Origin: Arenibacter sp. 6A1
GTDB lineage: Bacteria; Bacteroidota; Bacteroidia; Flavobacteriales; Flavobacteriaceae
Assembly: GCF_012272855.1 (NCBI RefSeq)
Contig: NZ_JAAXCQ010000004.1
Coordinates: 62,001-126,000, forward strand
Direction: 5' to 3'
Length of the DNA stretch: 64,000 nucleotides
In this document: in pieces, positions 1-10,665 of the stretch
Position numbering within the stretch: the first letter of the stretch is position 1
How the letters are laid out: every line of letters starts with the position of its first letter
The notes under the pieces: generated by a model
What the model saw: the letters and a program-made list of their open reading frames with translations, nothing else
The model's database searches: none
What the model was told of the DNA's origin: nothing
Program-made: the position numbers and the translations under genes

Positions 1-713
1 CGATTGGTGTCTGCTTCAAAAATTAAAAAATCGCCATTAAAATTATAATACCCCTGAGATTTTAAATCGGTATCTATACGTTCGCGTTCCTGTTTAAAAG
101 AAGCCAAATCATATCGATTTCCTTTTTTAAGGACACTGGCACCTAAACTCTTTTGGATGGCCTTATAAATAGGTAGGGAATCCGTATCTAATTGATAGGT
201 TTCCATGGTATAGGGTTGACTCACCGCTACCTGATATACTATGGAGGCGCTGTTTTTATTACTGATTTCCTTTGAAGAAATATCATTGTAAAAAAAACCG
301 CGATTTTCCAACCTATTTTGAATCAGCGCTTTGGTCTTTTCAACATTAACATCTGATACATACACGGGCTTTTCCCCTATTTTTTTATTTAGGAACTTAT
401 TGATAAAACCCGGTTTTTCTTGTTGTGCTTTAAAATGGGCATAAAGCCCTGCATAGATTCCCAAAATTTTGGAATTGGGCACAGGACGCAATAGGGCATC
501 CAATTCGCCAGCCACCACTTTTAGATCTTTTACGGGCGCTTCCGAAGTCAATTCCAATGTCCCGCCTGCATATAATTGTGCTCCTTCCGGAATGTACTTT
601 TTTACACTGCAAGAATGCAGTACAAGCCCTAAAAAGAGTATGCCTACCCCAATTATTTTATTCCTTTTGTCCACCTTTTTCTTGCTTTTGTGCTTCTTTT
701 TTGCTTTCATCAT
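1..713 (-). CDS. TamA/BamA-like outer-membrane assembly lipoprotein (N-terminal part)
   Basis: Partial gene; its 3' end lies beyond position 1. I read 237 codons from ATG at 713 (a second ATG follows at 710). The product begins with a very basic stretch (KAKKKHKSKKK), then a hydrophobic helix ending in a lipobox (LVLHSC), then a soluble region with POTRA-like content (VYVSDVNVEKTKALIQNRLENRGFF; YDLASFKQERERIDTDLKSQGYYNF). This layout is typical of the Bacteroidota BamA/TamA family lipoproteins, whose C-terminal barrel would lie outside the window. The start lies inside the 3' end of tamB (overlap about 55 bases), which suggests translational coupling. Family call is from sequence feel and from the tamB neighbour; the barrel itself is not visible. 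Confidence 0.75.
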   Translation of the reverse strand, partial: MMKAKKKHKSKKKVDKRNKIIGVGILFLGLVLHSCSVKKYIPEGAQLYAGGTLELTSEAPVKDLKVVAGELDALLRPVPNSKILGIYAGLYAHFKAQQEKPGFINKFLNKKIGEKPVYVSDVNVEKTKALIQNRLENRGFFYNDISSKEISNKNSASIVYQVAVSQPYTMETYQLDTDSLPIYKAIQKSLGASVLKKGNRYDLASFKQERERIDTDLKSQGYYNFNGDFLIFEADTN

Positions 714-3700
714 CTTTCAGTTGCCCTACCCAAAGCTCCTTGAACTTATTAAACTCCCTATTAAAAATAAGCGCTACTCCGGTAACGATCAGCTGTCCGT
801 CGATGACACTTTCGAATTCGTTCTTACGAAACCCTTTTATTCTAAAACGTCCGTTCTCTGTCAACAAGTACTCCAAATTTACATTTCCAATGACGGGGGT
901 ACCTTCACCAGAAACCTGACTACTCCCTTCCAAATCTACTTCACTGCCGACCTGAACTATTAATCTATTATTAAATAAACGTTTACTGGCACTTATATCC
1001 AACTGCGTTCTATCTTGGGGAGCATCTCCTTGATAATCGGTAAAACTGTCCAATCCAAAATCGAGATCCACTCCGGTTTTCCCTATTAATTTTTCTGAAA
1101 AATTGTTCAGTTGGCCAGACAGCACTTTGTTTACATTATCGCGGGCTATAGATGCTGCCCCTCCCGAGCTCCCATCACTTGTAGCCCCTGGAAAGAACCT
1201 ATTGAGCACCAATAGGGAAAACACCTGTTTGTTAAGTTCTTCCTCTTGTTTGTTCAGCTGTTGTACTTGCCCGTAAACCGCTCCTCCGAATGCCCCTTGT
1301 TCTGCTTCTGGAATATCTAAATTAAAAGATAATTCCGGTAACAATAGGGAGCCGTCGACATTTAAATAAACCAAAAAAGGTACTTTTTGCTTGTATTTAC
1401 TACTTTCAGCGGCATTTTGGGTCGATATTTTTGTGGCCATCAAGGGGGCGGCCGAGGTCTCAACCTTATAAATGGCCTTAATATCCAAGGTCGCATCCAA
1501 AGGATCCCCGTTCCAAATAATACTGCTTCCCGGTGATATTTCGAACCTTCTTTTTACCAAATTGTAAAGACTGGCTTCATAATGCCCTTTTTTAACTTCA
1601 TACCTCCCCGAAAGGGTTGTTCTTCCACTAGGTTCTACCCCTACTATAAAATCGCCTTTCCCAGAAATCTGAAAATTGTCGCCGCTGCGTTCATCGATGA
1701 CTATGGTAAAAGTAGCATTGTTTTCTACGGACAACTGAGTATCTATGGAATATCCGGTGAGTATGGCAGAAGAAGCCCCATCGTCTTTATTCCTGGTTAA
1801 AATATCATTAGGGTTTTCTTTATTTACAAAAATGACCACCCCTTCGCGCTCGGTGATATCTAACTGGGACTCTGGAACTACAAAAGTAAAATCGGATCCC
1901 TCGTTAACCCTAAGGGTACCGGTTATTTTTGGCGTTTTCAAATTTCCCGAAAGGGTCATATCCGCATCCATTTTCACTTTCCCGTAATACTGTTCGTTAT
2001 CTTCGGAGGTAGCGTTGATGACCTGAAAATCTTTAGCCTTCACCTTTAGGGCAAAGGTGGGGTTTAGCAAGTTTTTTGTACCTACTTCCCCATCTAAGGC
2101 AAAGCGATTGTTATTGGCATCGGTAATGGTAAAATTACGGAGGTATATTCCTTTGTTATCCAGACTTACCGTTTCATCGGCCATGGTAAACCTAGTATTT
2201 AAACTTTTCAATAGCAGCCCGGCCTTGTCAAAATTAAAGCTGCCTTGGTACAAGGGTTCTGCAAGGGTCCCAGAAACTTTAAACTTTCCGTTGACACTCC
2301 CGCTAGTTTCAGTGATTGCCCCTGGGGCAAACTGCTCCAGGGCTTTTATTTTTAACTCGTTTAGTAGGAGGTCTAAATTCAATTGTGCCCCACTTTCCGC
2401 CGCTATGAAATCGCCGTTTACGGATAGGTCCAAATCCCCTCCGTTTACTTTAAGGTCAAAATCATAATTATTTCCATTTTTAGAAGTGGCCCTAGTAGCC
2501 AAATGGCCCAACGGAATCCCGGTAACCTCTAGTTGGTCAATAGCCAAATCCGTTACCAATCCAGTACTCCCAAATGGATCCTCTAGGATAAAGTTTCCTT
2601 TTAGGGTTCCTTTTGCCAGGGACTCATCGGGATTTAACAAACTGCTAAAGGTCGATAATCTAAAATTTGAAAATTGAACCCCTATGTGTTCTTTTTGCTG
2701 GTCGGAAAAGGCTGAACTGACAGCCAATTCTTGTTGGTTTCTACTCAGTATAAAATCTTTAGCCTTTATATAATTTGGAGCATACAACAGCTGGTTATCG
2801 GCGGGTATTTGCCATTGTTTTTTATTAAAAATTAAAGATGTAGGGTTAATATGAAGCGCTATGGTGTCGCCTTGTTTCTCTATTTGGGTCGCTATATATA
2901 GCAATTTTTCACTGTGGTCCATGGCATTAAAATCCAAGTACAAGGTCTTGTCTTTTACCGCTCCATCAAAATAAGTTTTTTTGATCATCAATGGACCTGA
3001 CTCTAGCCCCCCGATCCCGAAAGTAAACTTTAGGGCAGCACCTACCCCTTCTAGGTTTAAATGCAGGCTGTCTACTTTACTGTCCTTATATTGTATAAAA
3101 GGAGCCTGAAAATTAGCAGTTATAGTATTATGGGCCTCCTTATAATCGAAGTGCAGCTTAATATCTTCCATCCTTTCCAAGCCCGGTAATAACACTTTTT
3201 CCAACATGGGAGTTTTGTGCACACTTAGATCCATTTTCATAGTCGTAGGAACTATCCCCTCCTCTCTTCTAATACTATCCTCCAGGTAACTACTAAACTG
3301 CTGCCGGAGGGCTGCCAAAAGATGTTCCGGATTTTTATTGGATTCCATGGCCACCATTAGCATTTTACTCCTCATATTTACATGGGTTCCATTGTCATCA
3401 ACCTTTGTATTGATGACAACATCATCTATAGGATAGGAGTTTTTTTTGTAAACGGTCGCCCCATCAGTAATAGTCCCCAAGAATTCAAACTGCTCGCCGT
3501 TGCCCTTAAAATTGGCATTTAACTTTAAAGTTGCCCGAATATCGTCCTTGGTTATGCCCAAGGCTGAAAAGTCGGCTCCTTTTAGGTCCATAAAGACATT
3601 AAATTCTGGGGATATACTATCCAAGGCAACTATTGTATTCGCGGAAAGGTCTAGGTTGTTATCCTTGAAATTTAAAAGAACCGCTCCCTTGCCCTTCTTC

Positions 3701-5676
3701 AGCTCCCCATTTAAGCTAAGATTAGAATAATCATAATTTAATAATTGCAAATCGGAAAAATCTACCTGAATTCCGGCATCCAAACTATTTATATCCTTTC
3801 CCTTACCCCATATATTGGCGGTAAAGCCAATTTTCCCCAAGGCATCGTTTTGCAACAACTTGTCTAGTTCCAATTCTTTTACCTGAAGTAGCCCTTTAAA
3901 GGCCAATGTGTTTTTGGACGTAAGTTGTCCATCAAATAAAAGATCTCCTTCTGGTATATTTATGGACAGTTTTGCGACAACATCTTCTAGACTCCCCTTG
4001 GCTTGTGCCTTTATTATTAAGCTTTCGGGAATATCGATCCCCAATTGGGATTCAGAAACAAAGCTTGAAATGGCCTTTTTATCGGTCCTAAAATTCAGTT
4101 TGGACATATCGAAGTCCAAGGATTTAGAATCCATAGGGTTACGCACACTCCCTTTAATTTCGACGGTAGTAGCCTTGCCCCAAGCAATAGCGGTATTGTC
4201 TATTTGTAAATTTTCCAAAGTACCGTCGGCCGTAAATTTCGCTTTTAATGGGTGTACTCCTAAACTTTTAAAATAAGGGTTCTTTTCCAAGGCAGGCTGA
4301 AACACATAAGCATCTGAAACACCCAGCTGGATTAACGGAAAATCTACGTTAACCCTTGTTTTTTCTGGAGTTCGTATAAGCTGGTCTATAGATTCGTATT
4401 GCAGTAATACCTTGCCTTGAAGTCCACTATTGCTTGTCCCCAGGACAAGATTCGTCAAGGATAGATCCCTTTGGCCTGCTATAAATTTAAAGGCAAGCTC
4501 ATTTATGGCAAAACCGCTCTTCTCCCTAAAGGAAAAACCATCCAAGGCAAGTTGGGCCTTTTTATCTCGTAAAGATATTTCCGAGAGTTGAAGCGACACC
4601 TCTGAAAAATCCAAGTCCTTGGCATTAAAATGTCCTTTAGTGGGGGAAACATTTCCATCTTGATAAGAGAATTGGTTGTCATTAAGACTAATTTTAGCTA
4701 CACTAATATCCCAATCTGGCCATATAAAACTTGGTAAAGTATCCTTTTCTTCGGAAACCATTGGTGTAGGATTGACTTTTGTCGCAGTTTCTAGATTAAA
4801 ATAAGACTTATTTATTGCCAAGCTGCTAAGTACTATCTTTTTTTGGTTAAGATCTGCTTTGGGCAATTTTAAAAGAAAATCGCCTATTTCTATCTTGGCG
4901 CCCAATTCTTGTGGTTGATCTTTATAAGTAGCCTTTACATTGTTTAACCTCAGCGCATCTATGGCAATATAGGGCAAGGAACTACTAGTGGTATCTTTTA
5001 CCGTTGCGATTCGTTTTGACTGTTCATAGAAAATGGAAGTATTGGATATGGAAGTTTCTCCCAGATGGAATTTCATAGCTGCTAGATCTATCTCCCTCAT
5101 TTCTAACATCAAATCACCTAAATGAAGGCTAGCTTGCAATCCCGACACCTCATCTTTTATGGAAATATCAAAATCACTAAACTCTAAGTTCCCCACCTCC
5201 ATCGCCATTGGCTCCGTTGGGGGCTGGGTTGTTGTCTCCGTAGTATCTGAAGGTGATGAAAAAGCGTCCACTAAAAACTCGTAGTTATAGGCTAAGGCCT
5301 CCTGTTCTTTAGCTATCCTTGTTTTTAGCCCGGACCACGCTAATTTTTTTAGGTGAATTTTATCTCCTTGTATCAAGGGCACCAACGCCAGAGAAGCTTC
5401 TAATTGTTTGGAATATATTAAAGTATCTCCTTGTTGATCTTCCAGATAAAGTCCCTTCAGAAGAATATTTCCGTTAAAAGTGATATACAGCTTTTCTACC
5501 TCGACTCTTGTTTTGGTTTTGTTAGCCAAGTAACCCACCACTTTGTCGATTATAATATCCTGTCCCCAGGAGCTACGCACAAAAAGAAGTGTTGCTGCAA
5601 ACAATAACAAGATAATCCCTACCAGCCTGGAAAGAACTCTAAAACCTCTGTTATGATACCACTTCTTTACGCTCAT
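658..5676 (-). CDS. tamB: Translocation/assembly module TamB-type protein
   Basis: 1672-residue AsmA/TamB-superfamily protein. One N-terminal membrane helix (about residues 15-35, LVGIILLLFAATLLFV) anchors a very long periplasmic beta-rich body made of repeated short strands. The C-terminal part (about residues 1230-1630) has the conserved TamB/DUF490 features: LSGRYEVKKGHYEASLYNLVKRRFEI, the SIIWNGDPLDATLDIKAIY stretch, and a C-terminal LIVTGVALIFNREFNKFKEL. Known family role: a bridge between inner and outer membrane for barrel assembly or lipid transport, working with TamA. The order tamB then TamA-like gene with overlapping ends is typical of this phylum. The ATG at 5676 gives the membrane anchor directly after MSVKKWYHNRG. 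Confidence 0.9.
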   Translation of the reverse strand: MSVKKWYHNRGFRVLSRLVGIILLLFAATLLFVRSSWGQDIIIDKVVGYLANKTKTRVEVEKLYITFNGNILLKGLYLEDQQGDTLIYSKQLEASLALVPLIQGDKIHLKKLAWSGLKTRIAKEQEALAYNYEFLVDAFSSPSDTTETTTQPPTEPMAMEVGNLEFSDFDISIKDEVSGLQASLHLGDLMLEMREIDLAAMKFHLGETSISNTSIFYEQSKRIATVKDTTSSSLPYIAIDALRLNNVKATYKDQPQELGAKIEIGDFLLKLPKADLNQKKIVLSSLAINKSYFNLETATKVNPTPMVSEEKDTLPSFIWPDWDISVAKISLNDNQFSYQDGNVSPTKGHFNAKDLDFSEVSLQLSEISLRDKKAQLALDGFSFREKSGFAINELAFKFIAGQRDLSLTNLVLGTSNSGLQGKVLLQYESIDQLIRTPEKTRVNVDFPLIQLGVSDAYVFQPALEKNPYFKSLGVHPLKAKFTADGTLENLQIDNTAIAWGKATTVEIKGSVRNPMDSKSLDFDMSKLNFRTDKKAISSFVSESQLGIDIPESLIIKAQAKGSLEDVVAKLSINIPEGDLLFDGQLTSKNTLAFKGLLQVKELELDKLLQNDALGKIGFTANIWGKGKDINSLDAGIQVDFSDLQLLNYDYSNLSLNGELKKGKGAVLLNFKDNNLDLSANTIVALDSISPEFNVFMDLKGADFSALGITKDDIRATLKLNANFKGNGEQFEFLGTITDGATVYKKNSYPIDDVVINTKVDDNGTHVNMRSKMLMVAMESNKNPEHLLAALRQQFSSYLEDSIRREEGIVPTTMKMDLSVHKTPMLEKVLLPGLERMEDIKLHFDYKEAHNTITANFQAPFIQYKDSKVDSLHLNLEGVGAALKFTFGIGGLESGPLMIKKTYFDGAVKDKTLYLDFNAMDHSEKLLYIATQIEKQGDTIALHINPTSLIFNKKQWQIPADNQLLYAPNYIKAKDFILSRNQQELAVSSAFSDQQKEHIGVQFSNFRLSTFSSLLNPDESLAKGTLKGNFILEDPFGSTGLVTDLAIDQLEVTGIPLGHLATRATSKNGNNYDFDLKVNGGDLDLSVNGDFIAAESGAQLNLDLLLNELKIKALEQFAPGAITETSGSVNGKFKVSGTLAEPLYQGSFNFDKAGLLLKSLNTRFTMADETVSLDNKGIYLRNFTITDANNNRFALDGEVGTKNLLNPTFALKVKAKDFQVINATSEDNEQYYGKVKMDADMTLSGNLKTPKITGTLRVNEGSDFTFVVPESQLDITEREGVVIFVNKENPNDILTRNKDDGASSAILTGYSIDTQLSVENNATFTIVIDERSGDNFQISGKGDFIVGVEPSGRTTLSGRYEVKKGHYEASLYNLVKRRFEISPGSSIIWNGDPLDATLDIKAIYKVETSAAPLMATKISTQNAAESSKYKQKVPFLVYLNVDGSLLLPELSFNLDIPEAEQGAFGGAVYGQVQQLNKQEEELNKQVFSLLVLNRFFPGATSDGSSGGAASIARDNVNKVLSGQLNNFSEKLIGKTGVDLDFGLDSFTDYQGDAPQDRTQLDISASKRLFNNRLIVQVGSEVDLEGSSQVSGEGTPVIGNVNLEYLLTENGRFRIKGFRKNEFESVIDGQLIVTGVALIFNREFNKFKELWVGQLKDDESKKEAQKQEKGGQKE

Positions 5677-5945
5677 ACAATTTTACTACAAAAATCATCT
5701 TTTATTGGGGTTTTTCAGGCCCTTATTACGTTAAACAATCCTAAAAAATAATATCGGTTTTGGATATCCCATTTCTTTTTTAAAGAACCAAGGGACCTAC
5801 CCCAGAATTGTTAGTATAAAAGTAGAAAACATAGACAAGTAAGTAGGGGCTTTTGTCAAAATAATTGAATGTCCATTAGTATGACATAGGAATAAGGTAG
5901 CCCAAGATGGGGTACCATAATTCTAGAAAGGTGATTAGCGTTTTA

Positions 5946-6551
5946 TCAGCGATCCTTTTTTAAAAATAATTTTAGTTTCTTCTTTTTGAAGTAAGTGAAT
6001 TTTTTATTGGTAGGGTATTGCCTATGGCTCGTCATATTATTAAATACCAAGGCTACTAAGACTAATATAAGGGTTCCGCTCAGTACCGGCGACAGTACAT
6101 AATAATACCCTAAGGCTTCTATTTTAGGAGCCCCCATTACCGCTATCAAGGCCGTAGCACCTCCAGGGGGATGCAAGGTTTTGGTTATTTGCATCAGAAC
6201 AATAGACAGGGCTACCGCTAAAGGAGCCGTAAGCCAAATAATATCGGGAAGGCATTTGAAGACTGTTACCCCTATGATGGCCGAAATCACATGTCCACCT
6301 ATTAAATTTCTGGGTTGGGCCAAGGGACTTTGTATGGCCCCGTAAACCAACACACTCGAAGCACCAAAAGAACCGATGAGCAATACATTTTCTGTTTTAT
6401 CAAGGAAATAACTTTGTACAAAAGCCAACATTCCCATCCCAACAAAAGTCCCTATGAACGACCAAAAATGTTCTTTAAAATCTACTAGGGTTTCCTTATA
6501 TATTACATATCTAGATACCCTAACCCCTCTTTTAATTTTTTCTTTTACCAA
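5946..6551 (-). CDS. HPP-family integral membrane protein
   Basis: 201 residues with about four membrane helices. The family-naming motif is present at residues 127-129 in TLHPPGGATAL, followed by the conserved small-residue stretch. A GSFGASSVLVYGAIQSPLAQPRN segment (about 70-91) is also typical of the family. HPP proteins are poorly understood; some plant and cyanobacterial members carry nitrite. The only start that keeps the N-terminal region is TTG at 6551, because an in-frame stop lies two codons upstream and the first internal ATG is at residue 39. The tail is rich in lysine (FKKKKLKLFLKKDR). It stands alone, with no operon partner. Confidence 0.8.
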   Translation of the reverse strand: MVKEKIKRGVRVSRYVIYKETLVDFKEHFWSFIGTFVGMGMLAFVQSYFLDKTENVLLIGSFGASSVLVYGAIQSPLAQPRNLIGGHVISAIIGVTVFKCLPDIIWLTAPLAVALSIVLMQITKTLHPPGGATALIAVMGAPKIEALGYYYVLSPVLSGTLILVLVALVFNNMTSHRQYPTNKKFTYFKKKKLKLFLKKDR

Positions 6552-7162
6552 TTGTTAGCTGTCTATTCATTTCTAATTTGAAAGGAAATCTGCTCGCCCT
6601 GCCAAAACATTTATGGCTTTAATCATTGTTTTAAAACAAACGGATACTGAATTCCTTTCTATTAAAACTCAAAAGTAAGGTCTTCATTGGGGGAATAAAA
6701 ACAAGGTTTTCATTTTTCCTTTTCCGATAAAACATTGACCACAATCTTAAAAACATCCTATTATTAGCCCGTACAAATTCCTAAATATGCATCGCAAAAT
6801 TCAGTTATAATCATTCCTTAAAATGCAAATACTCGTTACCTATTCTTTTTTTATCAGAAGAGGAACATGCTAGTGACCATAGGGTTCATAAAATAATTAA
6901 GCCCTTAAACCTCTTCTTTTTGCATCTTGGTATTGTCTAGGGAAAGGAATACCCTCTGAATAGCAGTACAATTACCTATAAACTCTTTCTGGTATTTTGT
7001 GCCGTACTCAGAGGCTATTTTCCTGTTTTTACTTAGTTGTTTTTACGAACAACTCATGGTTTATTTCCTTCGGTAAGGAATAGTTAGTGCTATTGTGTCA
7101 ATGCCACTATTGGATTGGTGATAAATATAAATTGAATATTTATCACCTTCTACCCTCTATTT
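6552..7162. other. Spacer of about 610 bases with small hairpins
   Basis: No coding region is supported. It holds a stem at 7035-7054 (AGTTGTT/AACAACT), a small stem at 7065-7080 (TTCCTT-CGGT-AAGGAA), and the strong hairpin at 7117-7147 listed separately. The rest is AT-rich without visible signals. Confidence 0.5.
7117..7147 (-). terminator. Perfect 12-bp hairpin downstream of the FG-GAP repeat gene
   Basis: GGTGATAAATAT and ATATTTATCACC pair perfectly around a 7-base loop, 15 bases after the stop codon of the gene ending at 7163. No T-run follows on the minus strand, so it may be a 3' stabiliser instead of a classical intrinsic terminator. Confidence 0.5.
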
Positions 7163-10100
7163 TTATTTTTTGCTTGAATTTGATTCGACTTCGTTCTTTT
7201 GGAAAACTTGGATTTTACCTCCATTTTGCGACACCACGATATATGGATCTCCTTGGGAATTTTTCACGCTTATCATGTCCTTGGCATCACCCTTTACTAA
7301 GAATCCGCTTTCTAATTCTCCTATAGTCTCAAATCCTCCTTGTCCGTTACCTTTTAGCAAACCACCGTTAAAGGCATCTTGACGGCCAATAAAAACCTCA
7401 TTGCCATAATTATTGCCAATCAGTAAAAGATCGACCTTGTTATCGGCATTGAAATCGGTAGCAACCATTCTATTGATAGGCGCTACTTGCATTTCCTGAG
7501 GCAGTGCATGATACATAAACTTCCCATTGCCAATATTTTCGTAATAACTGGTTTTATCATGATTCATATTCAGTTGTAGCACCCCTTGCATTTCTTCCGG
7601 ACTAAACATATTGTCTTGTGTTGTTCTGGCGTATTCTTTATAGGAGTTGTACTTAGACCTGAATAAGGGACTTTGCCCATATAAATCGCCCCAAAAATGA
7701 ACTGGGAAGGAATTATAGGTCGCGTTATCAATATCTGTTTTAAAATAAGCGAACATTACGGGGTCTACGGTGCCATTATTATCAAAATCCTTGGCGTACA
7801 AGCTTATGGGCCTATCTTTTGAAGGCTGATATAAATTATTTGCCCCAGTATTCCCCGCTACCAAATCAATATCACCATCCCCATCAATATCATGAGCCAA
7901 GAGACTTCCCCACCAGCCGTAATGGTTCTCCAAACCGGTTTCTTGCATTTTATGAAAGGAAGTTTTTTTGTTCTTAAAAATAGTGATAGGCATAAATTCA
8001 CCCACTAGGACAAGATCGCTAAGTCCGTCTTGGTCTACGTCTGCCCAGCTAGCATCGGTGATCATACCAATATCAATTAAATCGGGACACATTGTTTCCG
8101 TAACGTCTTTAAGCGTACCTTCAATGTTTTGAAGCAGGTAGCTCCTTTCTGGAAGGGGATACTCTGCAAATGGTGTTCTACCACCTATAAACAGGTCAGT
8201 GTATCCGTCCCCGTCAAAGTCATGAGCTCTTACAACAGATCCGCTCGCATTAATTTTCGGCATTTTGTTAGGGGCAAATGAAAATGTACCTTTCCCATCA
8301 TTGACCATTAATCGATCTTCATAAAATTCACTTCCCTTGGCAAATTCATTGCTGCCGGAAACAAGATATAGGTCCAGGTCACCGTCATTATCCAAATCGA
8401 AAAGTGCTAGGCTCTGTTCTTCATATTCTTTGTCTTTTTCATTAGTGAATAATGGTGTGCCTATAAACGTCCCGTCCTTTTGCTGCATATAAACTTTTGG
8501 GGAGTATTTGGCTGAGCTACCAACGATGAAATCCTCTAAACCGTCCCCATTAAGATCTCCAGCAACTAAACTTGGTCCATTTTGGGACAGTTTATGGGGC
8601 AGTGTACGTTGTACATTATAATCTACTATATCAAATTCTTGATGCGTATAGTCAATTCCCAATTTATCGGAAACCTCTACATAAATTGGAGTATTCTGTT
8701 TTGGAATAAACGGAAAAGTTATTTTATTGGATGCTACGGCCTTGGAGTTGTTATAGTTGAGTGTAATAGCCTGGTTGGCTTTAACATCCTCTATTTTTTG
8801 GAATTTACCATCTGGCCAAATTATTTCCAAGGATTTTATATCAGCTGATTCTCCTAATCCAAAGTGCGCAATATCCTGAACAGAAGACATATATCCGCGG
8901 CTTAGGTAATGTTCATAATATTGAAAGCTATCATCTTTGAATCTGATAGTAATTTTTGATCCGATCCCTGACTGGTTGGTTTTTGGTCCCTTTAAATCAA
9001 CCAACAAAAAATTATTCCGTTGATCTTTTTTACTATCTAGGGCATTCTCAAATAGAAAAGCCTCATCATTAATATTATTCACGACATAATCCATATCCCC
9101 ATCACCGTCCAAATCGGCAAAAACAGCTCCATTGGAAAAGGAGGGAATGTTAAGGCCCCATTCCTGACCAGCATCACTAAAGAGGCCGTTGCGCTCATTT
9201 TTATAGGCATAGTTGGGAATCTTGACAACTGGAATAGAATCTAAAATTTCAATTGGACTTAAATAGCGACGGACATTAAAACTAAATTCCCCGAAGTCCA
9301 AATCGGTAATGTCACGGGGAAATCCGTTAGTGATCAATAAATCCCTGTATCCATCATTATCTACGTCTACAAATAATGGAGACCAACTCCAATCTGTTTT
9401 CGCCACTCCTGCCATAAGCCCTGTTTCCACATAGGGGATGCCTAAACCTCTTCCTGTCTGCAGCATGTTTCTAGGGTATTGGTATTCGTAACCAAACTTT
9501 TCGTTAAATATATAGTCGTTGTATTTAGAGTTCCGGATAGTAGTTTTCATTCTATAATTATTCTCGCCCAACATATCCAAAGTGATGATGTCGAGAAAAC
9601 CATCATTGTTATAATCTGAAATGTCATTCCCCATGGAAAATTTACTTTGATGTTTTATAACTTCATTTATTTTGTTGCTAAACGTACCATCGCCATTGTT
9701 GAAGTATAGAATATCATTGGAGAGATAATCATTACTTATATAAATGTCTGGCCATCCATCATAGTTCAAGTCTGAAATAGCGATACCTAGTCCATAGCCT
9801 TCTAGGGTAATTCCCGCTTCGATAGTTACATCCGTAAATGTATTGTCACCATTATTGCGATATAATCTGTCATTGCTCAATGCCGAGCCGTCAGTAATCT
9901 TAGCACGATAGTTGGAGGGTAGTTCATGAATATCAACATTATTGAGTACGTATAGATCTAAATATCCATCGCCGTCATAATCAAAAAAGCTAGCATTCAT
10001 GCTATTTCCTGTGTCCGCAATGCCATATTCCTCTGCCAAATCCTTAAATACAGGAACGCCCTCATCGTTTAAGCCTTGGTTAACAAATAGGATATTGGCC

Positions 10101-10519
10101 TTTTCTGATGGGCTAGCGAGCATGGCAGTACAAATATAAATATCCAATAGGCCATCGTTGTTAATATCAATTACGGTAACCCCTGTTTTCCACTTATTGC
10201 TTGCTTCAATACCACTTATCTCCGAAACATCTTTAAATTTAAGATTGCCCTGATTGAGATATATCTTGTTGGGAACCTGATTTCCTGTGAAGAAAAGGTC
10301 TGGTTTGCCATCGTTATTAAAGTCACCAACTGCAACTCCTCCACCATTAAATATATATTCACTCGTAAGAATGTTAAAACTGTCGGTTTCAACTATTCTA
10401 TTATTGAATGTTATACCGGAGTGTTGGGAAGCGACTTTTTTAAATAGGGTGTCATTCTTTTCACCGCATGAAAGAAAGATACATATAAGTAGTACTAAAA
10501 GGGGGAAGTATTTTTTCAT
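7163..10519 (-). CDS. FG-GAP/VCBS repeat lipoprotein with ASPIC/UnbV domain (CRTAC1-like)
   Basis: 1118 residues. The N-terminus is a lipoprotein signal (LLVLLICIFLSCGE), so the protein is probably exported and lipid-anchored. About 14 calcium-binding loops of the form DxNxDGxxD are visible, for example GDFNNDGKPDLFF, FDYDGDGYLDLYV, ADLDGDGDMDYVV, FDLDNDGDLDLYL and HDFDGDGYTDLFI, as expected for one or two beta-propellers. Between the first and second halves (about residues 530-600) lies an ASPIC/UnbV segment (GIGSKITIRF, FGLGESADIKSLEIIWPDG). Genes of this kind often follow SusC/SusD pairs in Flavobacteriia; function is not established, but binding of glycans or proteins outside the cell is likely. 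It lies 197 bases downstream of susD with a hairpin between them. Confidence 0.85.
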   Translation of the reverse strand: MKKYFPLLVLLICIFLSCGEKNDTLFKKVASQHSGITFNNRIVETDSFNILTSEYIFNGGGVAVGDFNNDGKPDLFFTGNQVPNKIYLNQGNLKFKDVSEISGIEASNKWKTGVTVIDINNDGLLDIYICTAMLASPSEKANILFVNQGLNDEGVPVFKDLAEEYGIADTGNSMNASFFDYDGDGYLDLYVLNNVDIHELPSNYRAKITDGSALSNDRLYRNNGDNTFTDVTIEAGITLEGYGLGIAISDLNYDGWPDIYISNDYLSNDILYFNNGDGTFSNKINEVIKHQSKFSMGNDISDYNNDGFLDIITLDMLGENNYRMKTTIRNSKYNDYIFNEKFGYEYQYPRNMLQTGRGLGIPYVETGLMAGVAKTDWSWSPLFVDVDNDGYRDLLITNGFPRDITDLDFGEFSFNVRRYLSPIEILDSIPVVKIPNYAYKNERNGLFSDAGQEWGLNIPSFSNGAVFADLDGDGDMDYVVNNINDEAFLFENALDSKKDQRNNFLLVDLKGPKTNQSGIGSKITIRFKDDSFQYYEHYLSRGYMSSVQDIAHFGLGESADIKSLEIIWPDGKFQKIEDVKANQAITLNYNNSKAVASNKITFPFIPKQNTPIYVEVSDKLGIDYTHQEFDIVDYNVQRTLPHKLSQNGPSLVAGDLNGDGLEDFIVGSSAKYSPKVYMQQKDGTFIGTPLFTNEKDKEYEEQSLALFDLDNDGDLDLYLVSGSNEFAKGSEFYEDRLMVNDGKGTFSFAPNKMPKINASGSVVRAHDFDGDGYTDLFIGGRTPFAEYPLPERSYLLQNIEGTLKDVTETMCPDLIDIGMITDASWADVDQDGLSDLVLVGEFMPITIFKNKKTSFHKMQETGLENHYGWWGSLLAHDIDGDGDIDLVAGNTGANNLYQPSKDRPISLYAKDFDNNGTVDPVMFAYFKTDIDNATYNSFPVHFWGDLYGQSPLFRSKYNSYKEYARTTQDNMFSPEEMQGVLQLNMNHDKTSYYENIGNGKFMYHALPQEMQVAPINRMVATDFNADNKVDLLLIGNNYGNEVFIGRQDAFNGGLLKGNGQGGFETIGELESGFLVKGDAKDMISVKNSQGDPYIVVSQNGGKIQVFQKNEVESNSSKK

Positions 10520-10665
10520 TTTGCTATTGAAAGTAATTCTTGGCTATCCAGGTTGTAAAATAATAAACAATTTACGACTGGTAAATTAGTATTGGGAAGA
10601 ATAAGCGTAATTTAAAAAAAGTAAAAATTCAAAATCATAAAATAGGGTGTTATCTAAAAGCAATA

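Noticed and set aside
469-963. 164-codon plus-strand frame at the tamB/TamA junction
   Set aside because: It runs opposite both the tamB end and the TamA-like start, which are both supported by motifs; hydrophobic stretches come from the reverse of Lys/Glu codons.
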